From Chryseomicrobium palamuruense (GTDB lineage Bacteria > Bacillota > Bacilli > Bacillales_A > Planococcaceae): DNA of 64,000 bases. Positions 24,289 to 32,989 of this stretch are shown one piece after another. The first letter of the stretch is position 1, and each line of letters starts with the position of its first letter. The position numbers and the translations under genes were made by a program. The stretch is from assembly GCF_042649045.1 (NCBI RefSeq), contig NZ_JBHSEF010000011.1, forward strand, positions 248,001 through 312,000. The letters are read 5' to 3'. The notes under the pieces were generated by a model, which was not told the origin of the DNA, ran no database searches, and saw only the letters and a list, made by a program, of their open reading frames with translations.

Positions 24289-27200
24289 ATGAATGAACAG
24301 AAACAACATCTCTACCGACGATCTGCGCTGCTAGGTGTTATCACGGAAGAGCAACATAACGAAACTACATACACAAAGACGAAAAAATTTGCACATAAAT
24401 TGTTTTCCGAAGATTTGACGATTGCCTTTGCAGGACATTTCTCTGCAGGGAAATCAAGTATGATCAATGCGTTAACCGGAGAGAATTTGCTAGCGACCAG
24501 TCCTATTCCAACGTCTGCAAATATTGTCACCATTCAAAAAGCACCGAAATGGAAAGCCTTTGTGCATTTTATGAACGGGGATCTAGCAGAAGCCAATGAA
24601 GCACTAGATGTGGCTGCGTTGAAACGGATGGCTAAAGACGGACAGTCGGTTCGAAAAATTGAACTTTTTCATCCGGATACACAACTGCCAGAGCATGTCG
24701 TATTGATGGATACACCCGGCGTGGACTCAACAGATGATGCACACCGTCTTTCAACGGAATCAGAGCTTCATTTAGCTGATCTTGTGTTTTATGTGATGGA
24801 TTACAATCATGTCCAGTCAGAATTGAACTTCACGTTCACGAAAGAATTGATGCGCACGAATCCGAATGTGTATTTAATTATCAATCAAATGGATAAGCAT
24901 CGGGAAACAGAACTCTCGTTAGAGGATTACAAAGCATCCGTAGCTCAATCGTTTGAAAGTTGGGACGTTTATCCGAAAGGGATTTTCTTCACTTCGCTCA
25001 AAAATCAAAAGGACTTCCCAGTGACCGAAGTGCAAACGATTATTCAGCGAGCGCTGGCGAATAAAGAAGAGGTACTCACTGAGAGTGCACAGGGTACGCT
25101 GTCGAAATTGATGCATGAGCATGAAGTCTTTCTTAGTGAAGACCAACAAGATATAGAGCAATCGTTCGAAGAGTATTTTACAGCGGAACAATGGCAAAAC
25201 AAAAAAGAAACAAAAGAACAACTCCAGCAAGAACTTCAATCTTTTGAACTCTTAGATAGTAAAAAGTGGAAAGATGAATTAATCGATGAGTTGCAGAGCG
25301 TTTTAAAGACCGCGTACTTAATGACGCCGGATATTCGCGAAAGAATACGTGCTTACGCAGAAGCAAGTCAACCCAACTTTAAAGTGGGCTTCTTCAGTTC
25401 GAAAAAGAAAACTGAAGAGGAACGACAAGCAAGGCTTGAGCAAGTCACAGCAGATATTCAATCGATCTATCAGCAGACAACTGCGACTCCCATCAACCGT
25501 GTAATTAGTAAATATGCACGCATTATGAGTGTGCCTGAGGAATCTCAGCTTCTTGTGAAATTTTTTCCTGAACTGATTTCTCAAGAATTTAAACCTGGGA
25601 CGAGTGCGACAGGAGACGGTCTTCTTCAGTTCTCAAGCCGTGTCGAACAATCATTGAAAAAAGAAGTACTGCGTGAAGCATCCCAATGGGCCAATCAAAT
25701 CGTTAGTGAATCCGATGGTAAAGAACGTTTGTCTGAAGAAGACCAAGTGAAAAAAGAAATGATTCAACGAAAGCTACTCGCATTAACCGAATGGTTTGAA
25801 AGCGAAGAAAAACAGAAAGAATTTTCTATTCAAATCAAAGCGCCAAGCGAACGACTACAAGGACTTCGTAAACAGCGCCTAAGCGAATGGGAAGAAGATT
25901 TCCGACAACTATATGCAAATGCGGAACCTTTAGAGGCAAAAACCCATGCACGAGAAGAACTAAATGAAGTTGTCTCTTCTCGCATCGAGGAGTCAACGAG
26001 TTCACTATTTTATGAGACGATAGTTGTCAACCATTCCAAAAAGCTGATCTCGACTCTCGGGGAGATTCCAAACTTCCAAGAGGCGGTGGAAGAGCTTAAG
26101 CAGAAAATTCGGCGCATTGAAAATAAAAACTTCACAATTGCCTTATTTGGAGCTTTTTCTGCAGGGAAATCAAGTTTCTCGAATGCTCTCCTTGGGGAAG
26201 CTGTACTTCCGGTATCGCCGAATCCGACTACAGCATCAATCAACAAAATCGCACCTGTAAGCGACAATAAACCACATCGTCATGCGGAAGTGATTTTTAA
26301 AACAAAAGACGAGATGATTACAGAGCTTAAGTTAATGCTGACTCCACATGCCAGTGAGTGCACGTCCCTAGAAGAACTAGCTGGTCGACACAATGAATTT
26401 TTAAAGCTTCCGTTAGATGAAACGAAAAAATCATTTATTCGTGCTTTTGTCGCAGGTTTTGAAGCTCAAAAATCGTATCTTGGTACAAAGCGGTTGGTGA
26501 ACCATGAAGCCTTTACGGAATACGTAGCCGTTGAGTCAAAGAGTTGTTTTGTAGAAACGATTACGTACTATTATGACTGTGAATTAACTCGGGCCGGTGT
26601 GACACTTGTGGATACGCCTGGTGCAGATTCCATTAATGCGCGTCATACAGGCGTCGCATTTGATTACATTCGCAATGCGGATGCGGTTCTATTTATTACA
26701 TACTACAATCATGCATTTGCGAAAGCAGATCGTGAGTTTTTGATTCAACTGGGCCGCGTTAAAGATTCATTTGAACTTGATAAAATGTTCTTTGTTGTCA
26801 ATGCCATCGATCTTGCGAATTCCGAACAAGAGAAAAATGAAGTGTTGGATTACGTAGGAAATGAACTTGGGCAGTTTGGTATCCGATTCCCAAGGCTGTA
26901 CGGTGTATCAAGCTTAGAAGCTCTACGAGAAAAACAAGAAGGCAATCAAGGGGCTAGTGGAATGGCAGAATTCGAAGCGAGTTTCCAAGCCTTTTTACGA
27001 GAGGAATTGGCTCAAGTTGCTCTGCAATCTGCTGATGAATATTCCGCTAAATTAAAAGAGCGATTTAAACAACTGATTGACTCCACAGAAATCAACTTAA
27101 AACGAAAACCAGAGCGATTAGCAGAATTGGCAGCCTTAGAACAAACCGTTCGAGCAAGATATCAGTCATCAAAGAAAAATTCGAAATGGACAGCTCTTCA

Positions 27201-27852
27201 AAATGAATTAGAAACACTTATTTATTATTTGAAGCAACGTGTATTTTATCGTTTTCCAGACTTCTTTAAAGAAGCCTTCAATCCATCTCGCTTTGCGAAG
27301 ACAGATGTGAAACAAGCGTTTGACGAGGCACTGACCGATGTACTTGATAGTCTTCGTTTTGATATCTCGCAAGAATTAAGAGTCACAAATTTACGAATGC
27401 AGCAAGAGGTCATTAAGAAAGTAAAATCTTTTGAACAAGACGAGATTGTATATCTTGATGAACAAGCAGCGGCCTTTGCTATGACACCAGGGGAAGTCAA
27501 AGCACCAAAACTCCTTGAATTTATTCAACCAGAGCTAGCTGCTTCTTCGTACACTAGTTTAAAGAAGCATTATAAAAATGCGAAGCGCTTCTTTGAAAAA
27601 AATGAAAAAGCAATTGTTCAAGAAGAACTTGAAAAACAGTTAAAACAACAGATGGATAGTCATCTCGAGAAAGAAAAGCAAAGAATCGAATCTTGGACAG
27701 ATCAATTTTTCTCAGAGTCGATGGATGTTGCAAGATTACGCATCTTGCATTCTGCCCTTTCTGTACTTCAGACGGAAAGACAATTGCTTGAACAACATGA
27801 GATCTTAGCGGAATGGAAAAATAAATGGATGTCATTGGAGGAAACTACATGA
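24289..27852 (+). CDS. dynA: Double dynamin-like GTPase DynA (YpbR)
   Basis: Large membrane-remodelling GTPase of 1187 residues made of two dynamin-like halves fused head to tail, as in B. subtilis DynA, which tethers and fuses membranes and helps against pore-forming stress and phage. Half one has the P-loop AGHFSAGKSS at 48-57 and switch LMDTPGVDST; half two has FGAFSAGKSS near 617-627 and LVDTPGADSINARHT. Both P-loops look intact. Long helical, Glu/Lys/Gln-rich stretches with coiled-coil character separate the GTPase domains. The stop overlaps the next gene by four bases. Confidence 0.95.
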   Translation: MNEQKQHLYRRSALLGVITEEQHNETTYTKTKKFAHKLFSEDLTIAFAGHFSAGKSSMINALTGENLLATSPIPTSANIVTIQKAPKWKAFVHFMNGDLAEANEALDVAALKRMAKDGQSVRKIELFHPDTQLPEHVVLMDTPGVDSTDDAHRLSTESELHLADLVFYVMDYNHVQSELNFTFTKELMRTNPNVYLIINQMDKHRETELSLEDYKASVAQSFESWDVYPKGIFFTSLKNQKDFPVTEVQTIIQRALANKEEVLTESAQGTLSKLMHEHEVFLSEDQQDIEQSFEEYFTAEQWQNKKETKEQLQQELQSFELLDSKKWKDELIDELQSVLKTAYLMTPDIRERIRAYAEASQPNFKVGFFSSKKKTEEERQARLEQVTADIQSIYQQTTATPINRVISKYARIMSVPEESQLLVKFFPELISQEFKPGTSATGDGLLQFSSRVEQSLKKEVLREASQWANQIVSESDGKERLSEEDQVKKEMIQRKLLALTEWFESEEKQKEFSIQIKAPSERLQGLRKQRLSEWEEDFRQLYANAEPLEAKTHAREELNEVVSSRIEESTSSLFYETIVVNHSKKLISTLGEIPNFQEAVEELKQKIRRIENKNFTIALFGAFSAGKSSFSNALLGEAVLPVSPNPTTASINKIAPVSDNKPHRHAEVIFKTKDEMITELKLMLTPHASECTSLEELAGRHNEFLKLPLDETKKSFIRAFVAGFEAQKSYLGTKRLVNHEAFTEYVAVESKSCFVETITYYYDCELTRAGVTLVDTPGADSINARHTGVAFDYIRNADAVLFITYYNHAFAKADREFLIQLGRVKDSFELDKMFFVVNAIDLANSEQEKNEVLDYVGNELGQFGIRFPRLYGVSSLEALREKQEGNQGASGMAEFEASFQAFLREELAQVALQSADEYSAKLKERFKQLIDSTEINLKRKPERLAELAALEQTVRARYQSSKKNSKWTALQNELETLIYYLKQRVFYRFPDFFKEAFNPSRFAKTDVKQAFDEALTDVLDSLRFDISQELRVTNLRMQQEVIKKVKSFEQDEIVYLDEQAAAFAMTPGEVKAPKLLEFIQPELAASSYTSLKKHYKNAKRFFEKNEKAIVQEELEKQLKQQMDSHLEKEKQRIESWTDQFFSESMDVARLRILHSALSVLQTERQLLEQHEILAEWKNKWMSLEETT

Positions 27853-28652
27853 TTTTTTTAAAAAATCACATGGAATTACCAAAACAAGATGTTCGCTATA
27901 TTGATACGCGCTTTGACTTAACCAATCCGGAGTGGGGAGAAGAAACGTACTACAAGGATCATGTTCAAGGTGCGATTTACTGGCATTTAGAAGAACATTT
28001 GTCGGACATGACTCGTATTGAGGGTCGTCATCCTGCTCCCACAAAGGAGCAAATGACGAAACTCATACAGGTATCTGGATTAACCTATGACGATGCAATC
28101 GTGGTCTATGATCAAGGTAATGCTCCTTTTGCTGCTCGTGCTGCACTGCTATTACTTTGGGCGGGTTTTAAAAATATCAGTATTGCCAGAGAGGGTTACG
28201 GGAAACTTCGTGAAGTGCTGCCGATTGAAGGGGGCGTGGTCTGGGTGCCGACATCGAATGTCCAATTGACATTTGAAGATGCTTATCTAGCCACTCAAGA
28301 TGATGTCAAACATCAGATTATGAGTGAAAAGCCACTCATTGATGCACGATCAAATGATCGTTATAAAGGCATACATGAGCCCATTGATTCAGTTGCAGGG
28401 CACATTCCAACTGCTATTAATATTGACTGGGAACAATTAAAAACAGAAGATGGACTGATGACACAAGATGAATCAGCCAAGCTATTTAAAAATCTGTCGA
28501 AACAAACCGCGATCATTACATATTGTGGAAGTGGAGTTACGGCAGCCCCGCTCACTCTTGCCCTACTAGAGAATGATTTCTTGAACACGCGTCTCTATTC
28601 TGGGAGTTATAGTGATTGGATTCTAAACAATCATGTCGAGACAAGTAAATAA
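27849..28652 (+). CDS. Two-domain sulfurtransferase (rhodanese/3-mercaptopyruvate type)
   Basis: 267 residues from the ATG at 27849, which overlaps the dynA stop (ATGA) and has TTGGAGG seven bases upstream; the in-frame ATG at 27825 is inside dynA. It has two rhodanese domains. The first (about 10-125) opens with RYIDTRFDL and lacks a catalytic Cys; the second (about 155-260) has the SVAGHIPTAINI substrate loop and the active site CGSGVTA, whose sequence is nearer mercaptopyruvate sulfurtransferases than thiosulfate ones. It moves sulfane sulfur to a thiophilic acceptor in the cytosol. The coupling with dynA is probably organisational. Confidence 0.88.
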   Translation: MIFLKNHMELPKQDVRYIDTRFDLTNPEWGEETYYKDHVQGAIYWHLEEHLSDMTRIEGRHPAPTKEQMTKLIQVSGLTYDDAIVVYDQGNAPFAARAALLLLWAGFKNISIAREGYGKLREVLPIEGGVVWVPTSNVQLTFEDAYLATQDDVKHQIMSEKPLIDARSNDRYKGIHEPIDSVAGHIPTAINIDWEQLKTEDGLMTQDESAKLFKNLSKQTAIITYCGSGVTAAPLTLALLENDFLNTRLYSGSYSDWILNNHVETSK

Positions 28653-28654
28653 AC

Positions 28655-28683
28655 TTGTCACTCAGTCTGTCCTATAGTATAAT
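28655..28683 (+). promoter_or_regulatory. rlmN promoter
   Basis: TTGTCA (28655-28660), 17-base spacer and perfect TATAAT (28678-28683), about 40 bases before the rlmN ATG. Confidence 0.8.
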
Positions 28684-28721
28684 GGAAAAATTGTTATGAG
28701 GATGAAATGAGGGACATATAG

Positions 28722-29789
28722 ATGAAAAAATCAATTTATGGACTGACAAAAGAACAGTTAACCGAGTGGTTACTTGAACGCGGTCAAAAAAAATTCCGTG
28801 CTGAACAAGTTTGGAACTGGTTATATGTAAAACGAGTGCAGTCTTTTGTAGAAATGAATAACGTCAATAAAGAATGTCTTCAATTATTAGATGATCACTT
28901 TGTCATGCAGACGCTAAAAGAATCGGTCAAACAAGAGTCAAATGATGGGACAATCAAGTTCTTATTCCAATTGGAAGATGGTAACTTGATCGAAACTGTA
29001 TTAATGCGTTTTCACTACGGTTTATCAGTCTGTGTGACAACTCAAGTAGGGTGTAACATCGGGTGTAGTTTCTGTGCAAGTGGACTTTTGAAAAAGAGCC
29101 GTGACTTGACTGCGGGAGAGATTGTAGGACAGATCATGAAAGTCCAAGAACACTTGGATGCACAAGGAAAACAAGAACGTGTATCTCACATCGTCGTTAT
29201 GGGTATTGGAGAACCATTTGATAATTATACAAACTTGATGGACTTTTTATCTGTTGTCAACGATCAAAAAGGTTTATCTATCGGCGCACGCCACATTACA
29301 GTATCAACAAGTGGTTTGGCGAAAAAGATCAAAGACTTTGCGGATGAAGAAACGCAAGTAAACTTGGCCGTTTCACTTCATGCCCCTAATGATGAGTTGC
29401 GCAGTCGCATTATGATTATCAACAAAGCATTCCCAGTTGAAAAAGTCATGGAGTCGGTTGATTATTATTTAGAGAAGACGAATCGCCGCATCACATTTGA
29501 GTACATCTTGTTACGTGACGTCAATGATCACGTGGAGGAAGCGAAGCAACTTGCAGATTTACTTGATAATAAACGGCATTTATCATACGTCAATTTAATT
29601 CCATATAATCCGGTGGATGAACATGGGCAATACCAACGCAGCACACCGGAAGCGATTGACGCATTCTTCCAGACGCTAAAAAAACGTGGTATTAACTGTG
29701 GTGTTCGAACAGAGCAAGGAACGGACATCGATGCAGCGTGTGGTCAACTTCGTAGTAAACAAATCAAAAAAGAAAAAGTAACGAATTAA
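28722..29789 (+). CDS. rlmN: Dual-specificity RlmN (23S rRNA A2503 / tRNA A37 C2-methyltransferase)
   Basis: Radical SAM enzyme methylating C2 of adenine 2503 in 23S rRNA. The cluster ligands Cys111, Cys115 and Cys118 lie in CNIGCSFCAS (C-x3-C-x2-C), and the methyl-carrying Cys is near residue 340 in DAACGQL. The 355-residue sequence resembles the Listeria-type RlmN (RDLTAGEIV, YNPVDEHGQY) rather than the resistance enzyme Cfr, since the Cfr-specific CNFGCKFCATGD is absent. In B. subtilis rlmN lies in the rsmB-prpC region; here it stands alone with its own promoter and terminator, so a second copy elsewhere is possible. Confidence 0.93.
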   Translation: MKKSIYGLTKEQLTEWLLERGQKKFRAEQVWNWLYVKRVQSFVEMNNVNKECLQLLDDHFVMQTLKESVKQESNDGTIKFLFQLEDGNLIETVLMRFHYGLSVCVTTQVGCNIGCSFCASGLLKKSRDLTAGEIVGQIMKVQEHLDAQGKQERVSHIVVMGIGEPFDNYTNLMDFLSVVNDQKGLSIGARHITVSTSGLAKKIKDFADEETQVNLAVSLHAPNDELRSRIMIINKAFPVEKVMESVDYYLEKTNRRITFEYILLRDVNDHVEEAKQLADLLDNKRHLSYVNLIPYNPVDEHGQYQRSTPEAIDAFFQTLKKRGINCGVRTEQGTDIDAACGQLRSKQIKKEKVTN

Positions 29790-29794
29790 TGAAT

Positions 29795-29826
29795 GTCAGC
29801 AGAGATATCATCTCTGCTGATTTTTT
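29795..29826 (+). terminator. rlmN terminator
   Basis: Perfect 11-base stem TCAGCAGAGAT / ATCTCTGCTGA with a three-base loop and seven T. Confidence 0.93.
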
Positions 29827-29851
29827 TATTGCTATTTCTTCAGAAAATGCA

Positions 29852-29880
29852 TTGACAATCGTTCCGGGGCCATGTAATAT
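29852..29880 (+). promoter_or_regulatory. Strong promoter of the ABC importer operon
   Basis: Consensus TTGACA (29852-29857), 17 bases, TAATAT (29875-29880). The leader to the first ATG is only about 50 bases, too short for a T-box. Confidence 0.85.
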
Positions 29881-29936
29881 ACCTTTTATAATACTTCGCC
29901 GCTTCAACGCATTAAAGTTTAATTGGAGGAATGACA

Positions 29937-30914
29937 ATGAATTGGAAAACATCAGTAACAGCACTTACTTTATCGGCAACTTTACTTCTTGCAGCGTGTG
30001 GCAATGAGAGCGGGGAAGGTGCAGAGACAACGGAAGATACGGTGACGATTGGAGTCACTCAAATCGTAGAACACCCATCCTTAAACGCTGCATTTGAAGG
30101 CTTCCAACAAGCAGTGAAAGATGCAGGAATTGAAGCAGAGTACAAAATCGAGAATGCACAAAATGATACGAGTGCGAATACAACAATTGCAACAAATCTT
30201 GTCAATTCAGATGTTGACTTGATCTTTGCGAACTCTACACCGAGTGCTCAAGCTGTAGCAAGTGCAACATCTGAGATTCCAATTGTTTTCACTTCTGTAA
30301 CGGATGCAGTAAGTGCACAACTTGTACAATCAATGGAATCACCTGGTGGAAATGTGACAGGGACAGTTGATACTCAACCAGATGCAATCCCAAGCACGAT
30401 TGAATTTCTAAAGAATGAGTTAAAAGCACAAACAGTTGGAATGGTTTTTAACTCTGGGGAACAAAACTCTCGTGCACAAGTAGATGTAGTAAAGGCTGAA
30501 GCTGAGAAAGTGGGCCTTCAAATTGAAGAAGCTTCTGTATCGACTTCAGCAGAAGTCAAGCAAGCGACAGAATCTCTGCTAGGAAAAGTGGATGCACTCT
30601 ATATCATCACAGATAATACAGTAGTCTCTGCACTTGAATCCGTCATCTCAGTGGCTAACGATAATGATTTGCCTGTCATGGTTGGGGAATTCGATTCCGT
30701 ATCACGCGGAGGGCTTGGAGCATTTGGATTTGATTACTTTGACATTGGCTATGAAGCTGGAGAGATGGCGGTTCAAATTTTAAATGGAGAAGCAGAGCCT
30801 GCAGATCTTGCGGTTCAGTTCCCTCAGAACGTTAAATTTGTAGTAAATCAGCAAATAGCTGACTTATTAGGTATTGAAGTAAAAGAAGAGTGGCAGGCGG
30901 AATTCGCTGAATAA
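29937..30914 (+). CDS. ABC importer substrate-binding lipoprotein (ABC_sub_bind/TrpX-like)
   Basis: A 325-residue extracellular binding protein. The ATG at 29937 is seven bases after GGAGG; the ATG at 29931 is too close. A signal peptide ends in the lipobox LLAACGN, so Cys is lipidated after cleavage. The mature part has the periplasmic-binding fold of the ABC_sub_bind family, with IGVTQIVEHPSLNAAFEGF at the start and FANSTPSAQAV, PIVFTSVTDAV in the binding cleft region. Streptococcal TrpX is in this family, so an aromatic amino acid ligand is possible but unproven. The next two genes supply permease and ATPase, making a complete importer. Confidence 0.88.
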   Translation: MNWKTSVTALTLSATLLLAACGNESGEGAETTEDTVTIGVTQIVEHPSLNAAFEGFQQAVKDAGIEAEYKIENAQNDTSANTTIATNLVNSDVDLIFANSTPSAQAVASATSEIPIVFTSVTDAVSAQLVQSMESPGGNVTGTVDTQPDAIPSTIEFLKNELKAQTVGMVFNSGEQNSRAQVDVVKAEAEKVGLQIEEASVSTSAEVKQATESLLGKVDALYIITDNTVVSALESVISVANDNDLPVMVGEFDSVSRGGLGAFGFDYFDIGYEAGEMAVQILNGEAEPADLAVQFPQNVKFVVNQQIADLLGIEVKEEWQAEFAE

Positions 30915-30931
30915 GAAAGAGGGTTTCACAG

Positions 30932-31906
30932 ATGATAGGAGCACTTGCTGGTGCAATTGAACAAGGATTAATTTACGGAATTATGGCGCTCGGCGTGTAT
31001 TTAACATTCAGAGTGTTGGATTTCCCGGACCTTACAGTTGATGGGAGTTTTGTAACTGGCGCAGCGACAGCTGCAATGATGATCGTCTTAGGCTATTCTC
31101 CATGGATTGCTACAATTGTAGCTTTTGGAGCTGGTTTCATCGCAGGGATCGGGACAGGTCTTCTTCATACAAAGGGAGGGATCAATCCGCTGTTATCTGG
31201 GATTTTGATGATGATCGCACTTTATTCGATCAATTTACGGATAATGGGGTGGACAGTCGAAAACTCAGTAGGGCGACCAAATATTCCACTCTTGCAATCA
31301 GAGACAATCTTCAGTCAGGTACTCTCCTTTGCAACATCTCTAGGAATTCCTACTTCGTTCGTAGTTCTAGTGATTGCTGCTGTCGCTGTTACGCTTGTGA
31401 AAATTTCGGTAGATCTGTTTCTAAAAACGGAAATTGGCCTTGCTCTACGTGCAACTGGTGATAATAAAAAGATGATTCGAAGTTTTTCTGCCAACACCGA
31501 CCGATTAACTATTCTAGGATTAGCCATTTCAAATGGTCTTGTGGCATTCGCTGGGGCACTGATCGCACAGTATGGTAAGTTTGCAGATGTCGGTATGGGA
31601 ATTGGGATGATCGTCATTGGACTTGCATCGGTCATCATTGGCGAAGCGATTTTTGGTACCAAGTCCATTGTTCGAATTACACTCGCTGTGGTAGTTGGTG
31701 CCGTGATTTACCGCATCGTCCTAGCGCTTGCTCTTCGAATCGATTTTTTAGATACAGGAGATATGAAGTTACTCACAGCTATTATCGTTGTACTTGCGTT
31801 GATTTTACCGAAGCGTCTAGCGAAAATATCAAAAAGTCGAAACCGATCAAAACGCATATCACCAAGTCAAGTGAAAGGAGAGGTATCACTTGCTAAACAT
31901 TCATAA
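30932..31906 (+). CDS. ABC importer permease (BPD_transp_2, TrpY-like)
   Basis: A 324-residue integral membrane protein with about eight to nine hydrophobic segments, starting IYGIMALGVYLTFRVLDFPD, a signature of the permease family shared with LivH/LivM-type channels. It ends in a basic cytosolic tail (KRLAKISKSRNRSKR). A single permease gene implies a homodimeric channel. It is 17 bases after the lipoprotein gene and overlaps the ATPase by 17 bases. Substrate unknown, as for the binding protein. Confidence 0.9.
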   Translation: MIGALAGAIEQGLIYGIMALGVYLTFRVLDFPDLTVDGSFVTGAATAAMMIVLGYSPWIATIVAFGAGFIAGIGTGLLHTKGGINPLLSGILMMIALYSINLRIMGWTVENSVGRPNIPLLQSETIFSQVLSFATSLGIPTSFVVLVIAAVAVTLVKISVDLFLKTEIGLALRATGDNKKMIRSFSANTDRLTILGLAISNGLVAFAGALIAQYGKFADVGMGIGMIVIGLASVIIGEAIFGTKSIVRITLAVVVGAVIYRIVLALALRIDFLDTGDMKLLTAIIVVLALILPKRLAKISKSRNRSKRISPSQVKGEVSLAKHS

Positions 31907-32687
31907 TGTCTCAAAAGTGTTTAATGAAGGTAGTGTGGACGAGAAAGTCGCCATCGACCACCTCACACTCGACTTGCAGGCTGGAGATTTTGTCACCATA
32001 ATCGGAAGCAATGGAGCCGGAAAATCGACACTCATGAACTGTGTCTCTGGAGCTTTGCCAACAGATGAGGGCACGATTGAAATCGATGGAAGACGTGTCG
32101 ATACATTGCCAGAGTATAAACGCTCAGGGGTCATTGGTCGTGTGTTTCAAGATCCTATGGCAGGTACTTCGCCGTCTTTAACAATAGAAGAGAACTTAGC
32201 AGTCGCGTTCAGTCGCCATCAAAAAAGGACATTTCGTTTCGCGGTTTCACGGTCGAGACAACAACAGTTCAAAGAACATCTCGAAACCCTCCATCTTAAT
32301 CTTGAGAACCGCATGACAACAAAGGTCGGCATGTTATCAGGGGGAGAACGTCAGGCACTTTCTCTTCTCATGGCGACGTTCACCAATCCCTCCATTTTAT
32401 TACTGGATGAGCATACAGCAGCACTTGATCCTGCTCGAGCGGAATTAATCACTCAGCTGACCAAGGAACTTGTCAGTGCAAATGAACTTACGACCCTAAT
32501 GGTTACCCATAATATGCAACAAGCCATCGATCTTGGGAATCGCCTCATTATGATGGATCAAGGGAAAATCATCTTTGAAGCGTCTGAAGAAGAGAAGAAA
32601 CAGTTGACGATAACGGACCTTCTCCATGAATTCAAACAAATTAAAGGCAGTCAGGCACTTTCCGACCGTATGTTGCTAGAAGCTTAA
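31890..32687 (+). CDS. ABC importer ATPase (TrpZ-like)
   Basis: 265-residue nucleotide-binding subunit. Walker A is GSNGAGKST near 38-46, the signature is LSGGERQALSLLMA, Walker B is ILLLDEHTAALDP and the switch His is in MVTHNM. The start is a TTG at 31890 with AAAGGAGAGG well placed upstream; it overlaps the permease. A strong terminator follows, ending the three-gene operon. Confidence 0.92.
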   Translation: MLNIHNVSKVFNEGSVDEKVAIDHLTLDLQAGDFVTIIGSNGAGKSTLMNCVSGALPTDEGTIEIDGRRVDTLPEYKRSGVIGRVFQDPMAGTSPSLTIEENLAVAFSRHQKRTFRFAVSRSRQQQFKEHLETLHLNLENRMTTKVGMLSGGERQALSLLMATFTNPSILLLDEHTAALDPARAELITQLTKELVSANELTTLMVTHNMQQAIDLGNRLIMMDQGKIIFEASEEEKKQLTITDLLHEFKQIKGSQALSDRMLLEA

Positions 32688-32718
32688 AAGAATGTAGCTA
32701 ATGGTTTAATAAGATATG

Positions 32719-32756
32719 GCCAGCTTATGAGAACATTCTCATAAGTTGGCTTTTTT
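32719..32756 (+). terminator. Terminator after the ABC importer operon
   Basis: GCCA-x-CTTATGAG pairs with CTCATAAG-x-TGGC around a six-base loop, followed by six T. Confidence 0.9.
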
Positions 32757-32888
32757 AATGGAGCGCAATAATGAATAAGAATCGATGTGTAAGAGGTGAA
32801 TTACTTACTATATCTCACTGTAAATCAGTAGTCTCACATGTCAGTCCTTCAATTATCAGCTCTAAGAAACAGAATGTAGGAGAATCTA

Positions 32889-32934
32889 AAATAGTGGCGA
32901 CTTCTGAGTGTTTGTTCAGAAGTCACCACTATTT
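32889..32934 (-). terminator. Terminator of ilvA (long hairpin)
   Basis: A 19-base stem with a single mismatch: AAATAGTGG and GACTTCTGA pair with TCAGAAGTC and CCACTATTT across an eight-base loop. On the minus strand it is about 55 bases past the ilvA stop and followed by TTTT-like bases. The rest of the 230-base gap between 32757 and 32989 shows no convincing gene. Confidence 0.7.
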
Positions 32935-32989
32935 CTTTTGCACATGTTGCTCATAGTGCCAACATCTGTATTATAAAGACGGCAATGGA

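Noticed and set aside
28722..29789. Cfr-type resistance methyltransferase
   Set aside because: Sequence follows Listeria-type RlmN throughout, and Cfr-specific segments are absent.
29826..29936. T-box riboswitch before the TrpX-like importer
   Set aside because: Only about 50 bases lie between the promoter and the ATG; there is no room for a T-box or its terminator.
32771..32956. 61-residue frame after the ABC importer operon
   Set aside because: It runs through the long ilvA terminator hairpin and has no ribosome site; composition is not protein-like.
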